A DNA stretch of 6,199 bases from Promethearchaeota archaeon CR_4 (lineage in GTDB: Archaea; Asgardarchaeota; Lokiarchaeia; Sigyniarchaeales; CR-4). Where the stretch lies: assembly GCA_001940655.1 (NCBI GenBank), contig MBAA01000102.1, positions 1,453 to 7,651 on the forward strand, written 5' to 3'. The position numbers and the translations under genes were made by a program. The first letter of the stretch is position 1; every line of letters starts with the position of its first letter. A model generated the notes under the pieces. The model ran no database searches and was not told where the DNA came from. It saw only the letters and a program-made list of their open reading frames with translations. This document shows, in pieces, positions 5,221 through 6,199 of this stretch.

Positions 5221-6199
5221 TTGACTTTGCCGGAACCGCGTGACTTGACGCCCGCTATGAAGCACTGGTATAGCATCAAGCAGCAACACCCCGACTGTTT
5301 GGTAGCGTACCGTATGGGTGATTTCTACGAGTTCTTCTACGATGATGCCGCGAAGGTGTCGAAAATTTTAGGTATCACACTTACGGCCCGTGGTAAACCG
5401 CCTAATGGTGTCCCTTTAGCAGGTGTCCCTCATCATGCCATCAGCGGATACTTGGCGACCCTCGTGCAGGCTAACCAGCGAGTATGCGTCGTTGAACAAC
5501 TAGAAGACCCCAAGGAAGCTACTGGCACGATAGTTAAGCGCGGTGTGGTTCAGATTCTTAGCCCGGGGTCGTTAATAGAGGGCGAGTTGCTCGACCACAA
5601 TCGGAGCAATTTCATTGCGTCCATCGTGCAAGACAATCGCGCGTGGGGTGTGGCGCTCCTCGAAGTTAGCTGCGGCGACTTTTATACCACCGAATACCGG
5701 GGAGGACACGCGTGGGATCAAGTCCTCTCACTGCTCGCGCGACACACCCCATCAGAATGTATTATTCCAGAAATCCTCGCAAACAATCAGGAAATAATCC
5801 AGCAATTGAGAGCGATCATAGAGACGGTCGTACAACCATATGGGGACTGGGCCTTCGGGTATGATACTGCCCATTCAAAGTTATTGGGACTCTTTCACGT
5901 TGCGTCATTGAATGGATTTGGTATAGAAGGAAAATCATTGGCGATCACCGCCGCGGGGGCTCTCACGCAATATCTAACAGAAATGCATACAAATCCTCTC
6001 GCCCAGAACGACCATCCCCTCGCTAATGTTAAGAAAATCCGCCCCATAATTTCAGGGGAGATAATGGAATTAGATGCGTCCACGTTGAAAAATCTTGAAA
6101 TCCTGCGAAACCTCCGGGATGGCACCCTCCAAGGCACCCTATTGCAGGTATTTGACCGGTGTAGGACTCCAATGGGCGCCCGCTTGTTGCGCCAGTGGC
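5221..6199 (+). CDS. mutS: DNA mismatch repair protein MutS, 5' part (runs off the window)
   Basis: 326 codons are present. The N-terminus LTPAMKHWYSIKQ and RMGDFYEFF match the MutS start region. DFYEFF (34-39, counting from 5221) contains the Phe-x-Glu pair (F35, E37) that inserts at mismatches, placing it in the mismatch-binding MutS1 branch rather than MutS2, MutS4 or MutS5. Domain I is followed by PLAGVPHH and VVEQLEDP, the connector domain II (about 140-250), and the beginning of core domain III with LDASTLKNLEI (283 on) and TPMGARLLRQW at the edge. The ATPase and dimer regions lie outside the window. MutS recognises mismatches in DNA and recruits MutL. Start choice: TTG 5221 has GGAG ten bases upstream; TTG 5227 gives a more usual length before LTP; the ATG at 5257 would cut conserved residues. 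The frame opens after a stop at 5212. Confidence 0.93.
   Translation, partial: MTLPEPRDLTPAMKHWYSIKQQHPDCLVAYRMGDFYEFFYDDAAKVSKILGITLTARGKPPNGVPLAGVPHHAISGYLATLVQANQRVCVVEQLEDPKEATGTIVKRGVVQILSPGSLIEGELLDHNRSNFIASIVQDNRAWGVALLEVSCGDFYTTEYRGGHAWDQVLSLLARHTPSECIIPEILANNQEIIQQLRAIIETVVQPYGDWAFGYDTAHSKLLGLFHVASLNGFGIEGKSLAITAAGALTQYLTEMHTNPLAQNDHPLANVKKIRPIISGEIMELDASTLKNLEILRNLRDGTLQGTLLQVFDRCRTPMGARLLRQW

Noticed and set aside
5895..6137. Minus-strand 80-codon frame inside mutS
   Set aside because: The + strand frame is continuous MutS coding sequence; this is a shadow.

Overview
The window looks like a piece of an archaeal genome of roughly balanced base composition. The main reasons are a DUF89-family phosphatase of the archaeal type with an N-terminal cysteine cluster, AT-rich TATA-like boxes 25-40 bases upstream of several starts with little or no Shine-Dalgarno sequence, and frequent GTG and TTG starts. 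A single-repeat, gelsolin-like segment in one membrane protein would fit an Asgard archaeon, but this is only a hint and the lineage cannot be fixed from the sequence alone. Coding density is high. No RNA gene, insertion sequence, CRISPR array or phage gene was seen.

Layout from left to right. (1) The 3' end of a CPBP (Abi/CAAX-type) intramembrane protease gene on the + strand, cut by the window edge. (2) Two minus-strand genes: a DUF89 metal-dependent phosphatase (2115 to 1237), then a protein with a soluble N-terminal domain and a multi-pass membrane C-terminus (1196 to 381) that appears to have its own promoter. (3) Diverging from DUF89 over a 76-base gap is an M20 metallopeptidase of the acetylornithine deacetylase / succinyl-diaminopimelate desuccinylase group (2192-3382). 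(4) Convergent to it, a 365-residue protein (4574 to 3477) ends in six tandem LRV/HEAT-like repeats. (5) Diverging from that is a small unrecognised beta-rich protein (4673-5086) with a TTG start and a good ribosome binding site. (6) The 5' part of a mismatch-repair mutS gene (from about 5221) runs off the right edge, behind a 134-base leader that holds inverted repeats.

The genes do not form one obvious pathway. Apart from the DUF89/membrane-protein pair, most have their own promoters and alternate in direction. The observations most worth a second look are the gelsolin-like plus transmembrane architecture, the repeat protein with closely similar 78-bp units and a nine-base G tract in its coding sequence, the unassigned small protein, and the palindromes upstream of mutS.
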